Part shown: positions 1 to 5,740 of the stretch, piece after piece
Layout: the number at the start of each line of letters is the position of its first letter
Position numbering within the stretch: the first letter of the stretch is position 1
Assembly (NCBI GenBank): GCA_003141795.1
Contig: PLNO01000207.1
Location: 4,008 to 10,959, forward strand
DNA length: 6,952 nt
Direction of reading: 5' to 3'
Origin: Spirochaetaceae bacterium
GTDB taxonomy: Bacteria > Spirochaetota > Spirochaetia > SZUA-6 > Fen-1364
Made by a program: the position numbers and the translations under genes
The notes under the pieces: model-generated
What the model saw: only the letters and a program-made list of their open reading frames with translations
Database searches by the model: none
What the model was told of the DNA's origin: nothing

Positions 1-648
1 ATCAACAACCCGCTGGGCATCATCAAGAATTACGTCACGCTGCTCAAGCTCGAGGCAGGGAACGCCGATGCCCTGCCGCTCATCTCCAAGATCAGCGCCG
101 AAATAGAGAGGATCAAGGAAATCATCGCGAGCCTTCTTTCCTTCTCGAAGCTGACCTCGAAAACGGGAAGATCGATGGACCTTGCGAGCGCCCTCAACGA
201 AACCATCGTGCTGCTCGAGCACAAGATGGCGGAAAAGAGCATCGTGCTGACGCGGCGCGTGCCGGAAACGCCGACGATGATCACGGGTGACGAGAACCGG
301 ATACGGCAGGTCTTCGTCAACCTGCTGATGAACAGCGTCGAGGCCGTCGACGCGAACGGGACGATCGAGGTCGAGCTCCGCCGCAAACTCGACGACGGCG
401 TCGTGGAGGTCCTGATCGCCGACAACGGCAGAGGAATCGACGAGAGCATCCGTGACATGGTCTTCGAGCCCTTTTTCACGGACAAGGAAGGGAAGAACAA
501 CACGGGTCTCGGGCTCACGATCTGCCACCACATCGTCCAGGCGCACGACGGGGTGATCTATTTCGAGAGCGTCCCCGGCGTGAGGACGGTGTTCACCGTC
601 GCTTTCCCGCTCGTCGTGGACGCTTTCAAGGAGGGGGTGAAAACATGA
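1..648 (+). CDS. Sensor histidine kinase, C-terminal part (5' truncated by window edge)
   Basis: The reading frame is open from base 1 and encodes the catalytic core of a two-component sensor kinase, which autophosphorylates a histidine using ATP and passes the phosphate to a response regulator. The first residues, INNPLG, are the tail of a HisKA H-box (normally H-E-x-N-N-P-L), so the phosphoacceptor His should lie two codons before the window. Helices of the dimerisation domain fill window codons 1-57. The HATPase_c domain follows: N-box with N111 in NLLMNSVEA, G1 box DNGRGI from codon 141, F-box FEPFFTDK, and G2 box GLGL at 169-172. All ATP-binding boxes look intact. The sensor domain is unseen, so the signal is unknown. 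The stop overlaps the start of the isomerase-like gene (ATGA), indicating translational coupling. Start codon and full length cannot be given. Confidence 0.95.
   Translation: MNNPLGIIKNYVTLLKLEAGNADALPLISKISAEIERIKEIIASLLSFSKLTSKTGRSMDLASALNETIVLLEHKMAEKSIVLTRRVPETPTMITGDENRIRQVFVNLLMNSVEAVDANGTIEVELRRKLDDGVVEVLIADNGRGIDESIRDMVFEPFFTDKEGKNNTGLGLTICHHIVQAHDGVIYFESVPGVRTVFTVAFPLVVDAFKEGVKT
628..634 (+). promoter_or_regulatory. Strong ribosome binding site for the isomerase-like gene
   Basis: AAGGAGG lies inside the last codons of the kinase gene, ten bases before the ATG at 645. It fixes the start of the downstream gene and shows that translation can initiate there independently as well as by coupling through the ATGA overlap. 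Confidence 0.7.
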
Positions 649-2081
649 ATCTGAGTGAAGGCGCTGCCCGTCCCCGTCTGGGGGTCCTGCTCGTCACGTC
701 GGGATGGTTCCGCGAGGTCGGTCTCCAGGGGGCGGGGTCGGACACCTCGGAATCGGTAGCCAGGGCGGGGTCGGAGATCGTCGAGAGGATCGCGGATTTC
801 GCCGAACCTGTGTGTGACGGCGTTCTTTTCTCCGCGGAGGACGCGGAAAAGGCCGGACGGAAGATGCGGGAAAACGGCGTTGACGGGATCCTGCTGGTGC
901 CGCTCATGTGGTGTGAAGATGCCATCCCTCGCGCCGCACTCGGGCATCTGCGCGGCGTCCCCCTTGCGCTGTGGACCTACTCCCCCGGGGTCTCCCTTCC
1001 CGAGCGTCTCCCGTTCCAGGTCATGCTCCGCGGATCGGGTGCCGTCTGCACGATGCAGCTCTCCGGCATGCTGAAGCGGGAGGGGGTGGGGTTCCGCTCG
1101 ATCGTCGGGCATGCCGGGGATGCCGCGGTCTTCCAGGAGATAGAATCGTTCGCTCGGGCAACGGCCGTGCGGCGGTGTCTGCACGACGCGAAGATCGGGA
1201 TGCTCCCCTTTCCCTGCGATCAGATGTCGGCCACATGGGTGGACGAGTTCGGCCTGCGCGCACGCTATGGCGTTCAGGTACGGCATCTTACGCTTGAGCG
1301 CGTGCGTCGATGCGCCGCGGGATGCTCACGGGATGAGGTGGCGGCGTTCCGGCAGGCGACAGTGCGAAGCGGCGCACGCATCGAGGTCGACGATCGCAAT
1401 CTCGAGGAGGGCATCCGCTACGCGCTTGCACTCGGACAGGTCATCCGTGAAGAGGGGCTTTCCGCTCTCTCCCTGAACGACGTCATCGCGGAGATGCACG
1501 AGAGCTTCGGCCTGCGGCCGTGCCTGTGCAACCCCGCGCTGTCGGACTCGGGCGCCGTCATTTCGATGGAGGCGGACATCGGCGCGGCGGTAGCCATGCT
1601 CGCGCTGCGACTCTTCACGGGGAGCTCCCCGTTCTACACGGAGCCGCTTTCCGCGGATTACGCGGCCAACGCGCTGATCATGGGCCATGCCGGCTACCAC
1701 GACATCCGCAACGCGGATCCCGCGGCACCGGTCCGGATCATTCCCGACGTGGAATACGAAAACTCCGATCGATTCACCGGCGCGGCAAGCTACTTCAAGT
1801 ACCGTGCGGGTGAGGTTACCGTGGTGAACTCGGTCTGGGACGGGAAAGGCCTGCAGTGGTGCTGCGCCGAAGGCCGATCCCTGGCAGGGCCCGCCCGCCT
1901 GGAGGGCAACGCGCATCTCGTGTTTCAGCCCGAGCTACCGCTCAAGGAGTTCTACCGCTCCGCGGTGAGCGCGGGGGTCAGCCAGCACTGGCAGTTCGTG
2001 CGCGGGCATATCGCCGCGGAGCTTGCCCTTCTCTGCGACGTGCTCGGGGTGCGCTGCATACGGCTCGATGGACAGGGGTGA
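645..2081 (+). CDS. L-arabinose/L-fucose isomerase-like protein
   Basis: This 478-residue protein matches the AraA/FucI fold in length and layout. Seen: an N-terminal Rossmann-like segment (RLGVLLVTSGWF, residues about 10-21), the conserved block DGILLVPLMW near 79-88, a central block DEFGLRARYGVQV, then SMEADIGAA (E309), TEPLSAD (E333), MGHAGYHD (H348) and the C-terminal QHW (H448) before a helix and a final beta strand. Family knowledge: the E. coli AraA metal ligands are E306, E333, H350 and H450, so the ligand set and spacing are nearly preserved, and a Mn2+-dependent aldose-ketose isomerase is the best guess. The AraA HCLG-type motif is replaced by MGHAGYHD, overall similarity appears remote, and the substrate is unknown; a non-arabinose sugar or a sensory role is possible. 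It is translationally coupled to the kinase and has no predicted signal peptide, so it is probably cytoplasmic. Confidence 0.8.
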   Translation: MNLSEGAARPRLGVLLVTSGWFREVGLQGAGSDTSESVARAGSEIVERIADFAEPVCDGVLFSAEDAEKAGRKMRENGVDGILLVPLMWCEDAIPRAALGHLRGVPLALWTYSPGVSLPERLPFQVMLRGSGAVCTMQLSGMLKREGVGFRSIVGHAGDAAVFQEIESFARATAVRRCLHDAKIGMLPFPCDQMSATWVDEFGLRARYGVQVRHLTLERVRRCAAGCSRDEVAAFRQATVRSGARIEVDDRNLEEGIRYALALGQVIREEGLSALSLNDVIAEMHESFGLRPCLCNPALSDSGAVISMEADIGAAVAMLALRLFTGSSPFYTEPLSADYAANALIMGHAGYHDIRNADPAAPVRIIPDVEYENSDRFTGAASYFKYRAGEVTVVNSVWDGKGLQWCCAEGRSLAGPARLEGNAHLVFQPELPLKEFYRSAVSAGVSQHWQFVRGHIAAELALLCDVLGVRCIRLDGQG

Positions 2082-2084
2082 AAC

Positions 2085-2115
2085 GGGGGCGTGTCGGCCG
2101 CGCGACGTAGCCCCC
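2085..2115. terminator. Long GC-rich hairpin between convergent genes, possible bidirectional terminator
   Basis: GGGGGC (2085-2090) pairs with GCCCCC (2110-2115). The stem continues through two G-U wobbles and GTCG/CGAC (2093-2096 with 2103-2106) to a six-base loop, with A2109 bulged. That gives about 12 pairs in the 45-base gap between two converging operons. There is no T-run on the + side and only GTTT on the - side, so it is not a textbook Rho-independent terminator; it may instead stall polymerase or protect 3' ends. Confidence 0.45.
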
Positions 2116-2126
2116 CACGGCCGGTC

Positions 2127-2951
2127 CTACTTCAGGAGCTTTTCCCTTATCTCGGCGACCGTTTCGGCAAGGGCCTCGTCGATGTAGCGCGCGCCCATGG
2201 CGGAGTCGGTATGCTGCCGCGGGTCCTGCTCGCTTCGGACGGTGAAGTCGGGAGTCGGTGAGCCGTCGAACGTGTCTCCGTCGACGATCGCATACCGCGT
2301 GTTGGGAAGCGGCCCCTTTGCAGGCAGCCGTGTGAGGTCGACGCAGTACGGCCACATTGCGGAGAGCATCGAGGTCTCTTCCGCGGTCGCATGCCCGATG
2401 GATCCCGCGATGAGCGACCGGGGGAACCCGGGGTACACCCACATGATCCGTGCGGTGTCCGAAGCGTTGTACTCCCTGCAGAGCCGATCGAGGGTGGCGC
2501 GCTGGTTGTCCGCGCCGTGGCCGTTGACGATCACGATGCGGCTGAACTTCATGCGGTCGAACAGCGCGTCCACCGTGCCGCGCACGATCGTACTGAAAAC
2601 CTCCTCCTTCAGGTAGGCGCTCTGAACGGAGTTGGCCGGGAAGTCCATCCCTTCGACGTAGTCGGTCGAATTGAAGCCGAGGCTCGCGAGGGTCTCGGGC
2701 CTGCGCTCCCGCTCGGTGCCGACGTACAACGGGGGGAAGTACGGGCAGGAGAGCGCTGAGGCCAGACGCCGGGCGAACGCGTGGGCGAGCAGGGGATCGC
2801 AGCCCATCGCCAGATGCGGACCGTGCCACTCGATGGGCGCGAGGGGGAGGATGACCAGACCCGTGGCCGAACGGAGCGCTGCCACCTCGTCGGGGAACAG
2901 ATACGCCATGTTGAAATCCCCGTCGTCCCGTGGTCTCCTCTGTGCAGCCAT
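2127..2951 (-). CDS. Creatininase-family metal-dependent amidohydrolase
   Basis: A 274-residue cytoplasmic hydrolase of the creatininase/creatinine amidohydrolase family, whose members hydrolyse cyclic or linear amides with two divalent metals (creatininase, the FAPy hydrolase ArfB, the mycofactocin peptidase MftE). Seen: IEWHGPHLAMGCD gives E41, H43 and D52; IVNGHGADN gives H145; HATAEETS gives E192. These match the five metal ligands of Pseudomonas creatininase (E34, H36, D45, H120, E122-type pattern), so the active site looks intact. The loop reads NGHGADN instead of the usual NGHGGN. The start was placed at ATG 2951 because it follows the ROK stop by one base and has AAGGAG ten bases upstream; ATG 2909 (MAYLFPDEV) is the alternative and lies closer to where family homology begins. 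It forms an operon with the ROK gene, so its substrate is probably tied to that regulator's inducer. Actual creatinine use is unlikely. Confidence 0.88.
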   Translation of the reverse strand: MAAQRRPRDDGDFNMAYLFPDEVAALRSATGLVILPLAPIEWHGPHLAMGCDPLLAHAFARRLASALSCPYFPPLYVGTERERRPETLASLGFNSTDYVEGMDFPANSVQSAYLKEEVFSTIVRGTVDALFDRMKFSRIVIVNGHGADNQRATLDRLCREYNASDTARIMWVYPGFPRSLIAGSIGHATAEETSMLSAMWPYCVDLTRLPAKGPLPNTRYAIVDGDTFDGSPTPDFTVRSEQDPRQHTDSAMGARYIDEALAETVAEIREKLLK

Positions 2952-2952
2952 G

Positions 2953-4188
2953 TCAGCCCTTCTCCTTCCCTGAATGTGGAAGCCGCCGCGCGGCGGCCGG
3001 GTCCAGCGTTTCCCAGAAATGACGCTCCGCGAGCATTGCGGCACCGATCGCCTCGTCGTAGTAATCGTAGGCGGCGTAGGCGATGCGAAGATCCACGAGC
3101 ATCTCGGGTATCACGCGCTGGCGGATCCGGAGGTCGATGGGGTCCTTCAGAAACTCCGCGAGCGTGCCGACCGCGCCCCCGACGACGAGCGTGCGCGGGT
3201 TGTGCAGCTCGATGAGCGTCGCGCAGGCGTCCCCGAGGACGAGCCCCAGATCGTACAGCGTCGAGCGCGCGAGCCTGTCGTTGGCGAGCGCCGCCTCGAG
3301 GATCTTCGCGAGTGAGAGCCCGTCCTCGCCGGTGCGCTGCAGGGTCGTGATCACCCCTTCCTGCAGGAGCTTGCGGAAGCGGCGGAGGATGCTGGTCTGG
3401 GAGACGACCATTTCCAGGCATCCGACGTTTCCGCACGAGCAGCGGTCCCCGTCCTCGGCGACGTGCATATGGCCGATCTCTCCGGCAAGGCCGTTTGCTC
3501 CCCTGCAGAGATCGCCCTTGAGGACGATGCCCGCCCCGACACCCTCTCCGAGGTACAGCACGACGAGCGGCTCCGCGCCGGCACCGCCCTCGCGGGAACG
3601 CTCGCGCCACGTGATGCAGCGCGCGGGATCCTCGACCGTCACCGGCACGGAGAACTTCTCCTCGAGGATCTGGCGCAGCGCGATGTGCGTGATGCCTGCC
3701 ACGCGCAGGCCGTGCAACCAGAGCCCCTTGTCCGTGTCCACCATGCCCGGAGGCGCGATGCCCAGCGTGAGGAGCGTGCGGCCGGCCAGCGCGTCGGTAG
3801 AGAGAAGGTGCTGCACCTCGTCGGTGATCTGACAGAGGATGTCGGTGAGATGGTTCTCGGGATTCGCCGACAGCGCGAGTGAATACTCCTGCTTGCAGAG
3901 CACGTTCAGGGCGGAATCGATGGCCACCAACCGGAACGAGGATGCCTCGAAGAAGATGCCGACGGTGAAGCCGATATCGGAGGAGATCCTGTAGATTGTC
4001 GATGGACGGCCGCTGCGCGTGGCCGTCTTGCCGACCCGCTGGATGAGCCTTCCGTCGAGGAGCGCGTTGAGCACCGATGTGACGGAAACCGCGCTCAGGC
4101 TCGTGTACCGTGCAATCTCATTCCGGGTGGGGGATTCCAGGAAGTGGAGAGCTTGAAGAAGTTTGACGTCCTTTGCTGTAAACTGCAT
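2953..4188 (-). CDS. ROK-family transcriptional regulator (NagC/XylR type)
   Basis: A 411-residue DNA-binding sugar-sensing regulator. Seen: an N-terminal winged helix-turn-helix (helices about 23-45, NEIARYTSLSAVSVTSVLNAL) with a wing containing SGRPS near 59-63; then the ROK sugar-kinase-like domain with GIAPPGMVD, GEGVGAG (215-221), EIGHM (H240) and the zinc motif CSCGNVGCLE (C250, C252, C257). In NagC, Mlc and XylR these elements bind a sugar or sugar phosphate, which releases operator DNA. The kinase NDAN segment reads EDPAR (187-191), keeping the Asp, so catalytic activity is doubtful. The start is ATG 4188: a GTG at 4254 would add 22 basic, low-homology residues without a ribosome site, though no strong site precedes 4188 either. 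It is divergent from the aminotransferase operon and cotranscribed with the amidohydrolase; it probably represses one or both operons. Confidence 0.92.
   Translation of the reverse strand: MQFTAKDVKLLQALHFLESPTRNEIARYTSLSAVSVTSVLNALLDGRLIQRVGKTATRSGRPSTIYRISSDIGFTVGIFFEASSFRLVAIDSALNVLCKQEYSLALSANPENHLTDILCQITDEVQHLLSTDALAGRTLLTLGIAPPGMVDTDKGLWLHGLRVAGITHIALRQILEEKFSVPVTVEDPARCITWRERSREGGAGAEPLVVLYLGEGVGAGIVLKGDLCRGANGLAGEIGHMHVAEDGDRCSCGNVGCLEMVVSQTSILRRFRKLLQEGVITTLQRTGEDGLSLAKILEAALANDRLARSTLYDLGLVLGDACATLIELHNPRTLVVGGAVGTLAEFLKDPIDLRIRQRVIPEMLVDLRIAYAAYDYYDEAIGAAMLAERHFWETLDPAAARRLPHSGKEKG
2962..2967 (-). promoter_or_regulatory. Ribosome binding site deciding the amidohydrolase start
   Basis: On the minus strand AAGGAG lies inside the last codons of the ROK gene, ten bases before ATG 2951. 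It supports reinitiation right after the ROK stop and favours this start over the internal ATG at 2909, which has only a weak GGGG upstream. Confidence 0.5.
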
Positions 4189-4315
4189 AGGTTTCGTTAA
4201 AAATAGACGGAAATGCCGGTGGCTGCAAGCAAAGCGTCGAAAAAAGAGGCGCACTGATGTGTATCTGGTAATGGTCCTGAGCCGGCGCCCCTGCTACTTC
4301 TCACCATTGGCTCTG

Positions 4316-4344
4316 ATTTTAATGTAACTGAAGGTTTTTTGCAA
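4316..4344 (-). promoter_or_regulatory. Candidate sigma70 promoter for the ROK-amidohydrolase operon
   Basis: On the minus strand TTGCAA (4344-4339) is followed, 17 bases later, by TAAAAT (4321-4316). The -10 box matches consensus at five of six positions and the -35 at four of six. It would give a leader of roughly 120 bases before ATG 4188. A second weak possibility is TTGCAG with TATTTT closer to the gene, so the call is tentative. Confidence 0.35.
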
Positions 4345-4361
4345 GAGAAATCTGGCAGTTA
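4325..4361. repeat. Inverted repeat TAACTG-N25-CAGTTA, possible operator
   Basis: Perfect six-base arms at 4325-4330 and 4356-4361, centres 31 bases apart (about three helical turns), bracket the candidate -35 box of the ROK promoter. The partly palindromic TTTTTTGCAAGAGA sits near the middle. A dimeric ROK protein could use it for autoregulation, but six-base arms can occur by chance. Confidence 0.25.
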
Positions 4362-4381
4362 ATCAAAAGATATGATAAAAA

Positions 4382-4420
4382 TATGTTGACATACAGGGTT
4401 TCAATGCTATTATTCCTGTA
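4382..4420. repeat. Operator-like inverted repeats overlapping the rightward promoter
   Basis: Two dyads are visible. TATGT-TG-ACATA (4382-4393) covers the -35 box. TACAGG (4392-4397) and CCTGTA (4415-4420) are perfect six-base arms, centres 23 bases apart, enclosing most of the spacer, the -10 box and the expected start site. A 29-base dyad of this size fits a dimeric ROK repressor blocking polymerase. Binding is inferred, not shown. Confidence 0.4.
4386..4413 (+). promoter_or_regulatory. Sigma70 promoter of the aminotransferase-oxidoreductase operon
   Basis: TTGACA (4386-4391) is a perfect -35 box; after a 16-base spacer comes TATTAT (4408-4413), five of six to consensus. Transcription should begin near 4420, leaving a leader of about 27 bases with GGAGGA (4435-4440) six bases before ATG 4447. 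Such a strong promoter implies tight repression or high expression. Confidence 0.75.
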
Positions 4421-4446
4421 AAATCTCACCTAACGGAGGATCGACC

Positions 4447-5679
4447 ATGCCGGGACCAGGCTTTGAGTGGATAGGGGCGGAAGAAGAGAAGGAAGTGCTC
4501 GAGGTTCTGCGGAGCCGCTGGATGTTCCGGTATGGGGACGAGAAGGACCCCGCGTTCAAGCGCAAAGTGAAAGGCCTCGAGGAGATGGTGGAGAAGAGCT
4601 TCGGCACGCGGCACGCCCTGGCGGTCACGTCCGGCACTTCGGCGCTTATCACCGCCCTCTCCGCACTGGGCATCGGCCCCGGGGACGAGGTGATCGTTCC
4701 GGGCTACACGTTCATCGCTTCGATCTCTTCAATCGTCATCGCCAGGGCGGTGCCCGTGCTTGCCGAAGTGGACGAGAGCCTGACACTGGACCCGGCGGAT
4801 GTTGAGAAGCGCATCACCCCGCGCACGAAGGCCATCATGGCCGTCCACATGCTGGGCAACCCCTGCAACCTCGACCGTCTGGCGGAGATCGCGCGCAAGC
4901 ACAACCTCATCCTCATCGAGGACAGCGCACAGGCTTTCGGCGGCTCATGGAAGGGAAAGAGGCTGGGCACGATCGGAAAGATCGGGATCTATTCCTTCAA
5001 CATCTTCAAGACCATCAATGCCGGAGACGGCGGGATGGTCGTCACCGACGATGACGAGCTGTACTTCCGCGCCTTCGGCTATCACGATCAGGGGCATTTC
5101 CCCAGCCGCTCGGGCGTCGAGGTCGGCAACCGCTCGATCATCGGCCAGAACTACCGCATGAACGAGCTCACCGGCGCGGTTCTCATCGCGCAGTTCCGCA
5201 GGCTCGACCTCATCATCGACCGGCTGCGCCACATCAAGGCGCGCATGAAGGACGAGCTCAGGGGCGTGCCCGGCGTGAGCTTCCGCCGCATCAACGACGA
5301 GGCGGGCGAATGCAATACGCTGCTCACCGTGTTCCTGTCGACGAAGGAAGCCGCGGAGAAGGTCGCCAAGAAGCTCGGCACCGCCACCATGAACAAGTCG
5401 GGATGGCACGTGTACAACAACATGGAGCAGATCCTCGGCAAGAAGATGGTCACCGATCACGGCTGCCCCTACGAGTGCAGCTGCTACCCCTGCCAGCAGG
5501 AGTACAAGAAGGGCATGCTCCCCGTCACCGACAGGCTGCTGGAGCGGGCCATCAACATCTCCGTGGGCGTCGTGGACAAGGGGCTGGGCGCCGGGTTCGG
5601 CATCCACCCGCACTCCACCGACAAGGAGATCGACCAGAAGGCGCAGGAGTTCATCAGCGCGGTGAAGGAATCCGTCTAG
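4447..5679 (+). CDS. DegT/DnrJ/EryC1/StrS family PLP-dependent aminotransferase
   Basis: A 410-residue fold-type I aminotransferase that moves an amino group, usually from glutamate or glutamine, to a keto-sugar or keto-cyclitol. Seen: phosphate-binding TSGTSAL near 61-67, PGYTFIAS, the cofactor-ring Asp D159 in IEDSAQAFG, the Schiff-base lysine K188 in SFNIFKTINAGDGG, and the family block GQNYRMNELTGAVLIAQFRRLD. The catalytic Lys makes a transaminase more likely than a lysine-lacking dehydratase relative. Length is normal for the family. A cysteine cluster, CPYECSCYPC (C340, C344, C346, C349), sits in the C-terminal domain where substrate contacts are usually made. The start ATG has GGAGGA six bases upstream. 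It is first gene of an operon with the Gfo/Idh/MocA gene, recalling NtdA-NtdC (kanosamine) or inosamine-type pairs; the exact substrate is unknown. Confidence 0.93.
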   Translation: MPGPGFEWIGAEEEKEVLEVLRSRWMFRYGDEKDPAFKRKVKGLEEMVEKSFGTRHALAVTSGTSALITALSALGIGPGDEVIVPGYTFIASISSIVIARAVPVLAEVDESLTLDPADVEKRITPRTKAIMAVHMLGNPCNLDRLAEIARKHNLILIEDSAQAFGGSWKGKRLGTIGKIGIYSFNIFKTINAGDGGMVVTDDDELYFRAFGYHDQGHFPSRSGVEVGNRSIIGQNYRMNELTGAVLIAQFRRLDLIIDRLRHIKARMKDELRGVPGVSFRRINDEAGECNTLLTVFLSTKEAAEKVAKKLGTATMNKSGWHVYNNMEQILGKKMVTDHGCPYECSCYPCQQEYKKGMLPVTDRLLERAINISVGVVDKGLGAGFGIHPHSTDKEIDQKAQEFISAVKESV

Positions 5680-5730
5680 CCACGGAAGGCGAAGGCGAGC
5701 GAGGCCAGGGATGGCCGAAAGCGAGCCTCT

Positions 5731-5736
5731 AGGAGA
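5731..5736 (+). promoter_or_regulatory. Ribosome binding site deciding the oxidoreductase start
   Basis: AGGAGA lies just before ATG 5741, which begins MINVAVIGTG, the expected N-terminus of a Rossmann enzyme. The in-frame ATG at 5711 has only GAGG upstream and sits inside a small hairpin (GGCCA 5703-5707 with TGGCC 5712-5716), so it is less likely to be used. Confidence 0.6.
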
Positions 5737-5740
5737 AGTC

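Larger units (their letters stand above)
4189..4446. promoter_or_regulatory. Divergent control region between the ROK and aminotransferase operons
   Basis: This 258-base stretch has no convincing gene. Its left part (4189-4310) resembles the surrounding GC-rich DNA and would be the leader of the ROK transcript. The right part (about 4311-4430) is markedly AT-rich with A and T runs, typical of a promoter. It holds one strong promoter to the right, one candidate to the left, and several inverted repeats, listed separately. Confidence 0.75.

Noticed and set aside
558..1286. 242-codon minus-strand frame spanning the kinase/isomerase junction
   Set aside because: Crosses two well-supported genes on the other strand and shows no domain or ribosome site.
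2952..3044. Upstream start of the amidohydrolase at 3044
   Set aside because: It would overlap the ROK gene by about 90 bases and add residues with no family similarity; ATG 2951 has a ribosome site and fits the operon.
2609..3610. 333-codon minus-strand frame overlapping the ROK and amidohydrolase genes
   Set aside because: Arginine/alanine-rich frame-shifted reading of both real genes; contains no motif of its own.
4189..4254. N-terminal extension of the ROK protein from GTG 4254
   Set aside because: The added 22 residues are basic and unlike ROK N-termini, and no ribosome site precedes the GTG; ATG 4188 starts directly at the winged-helix domain.
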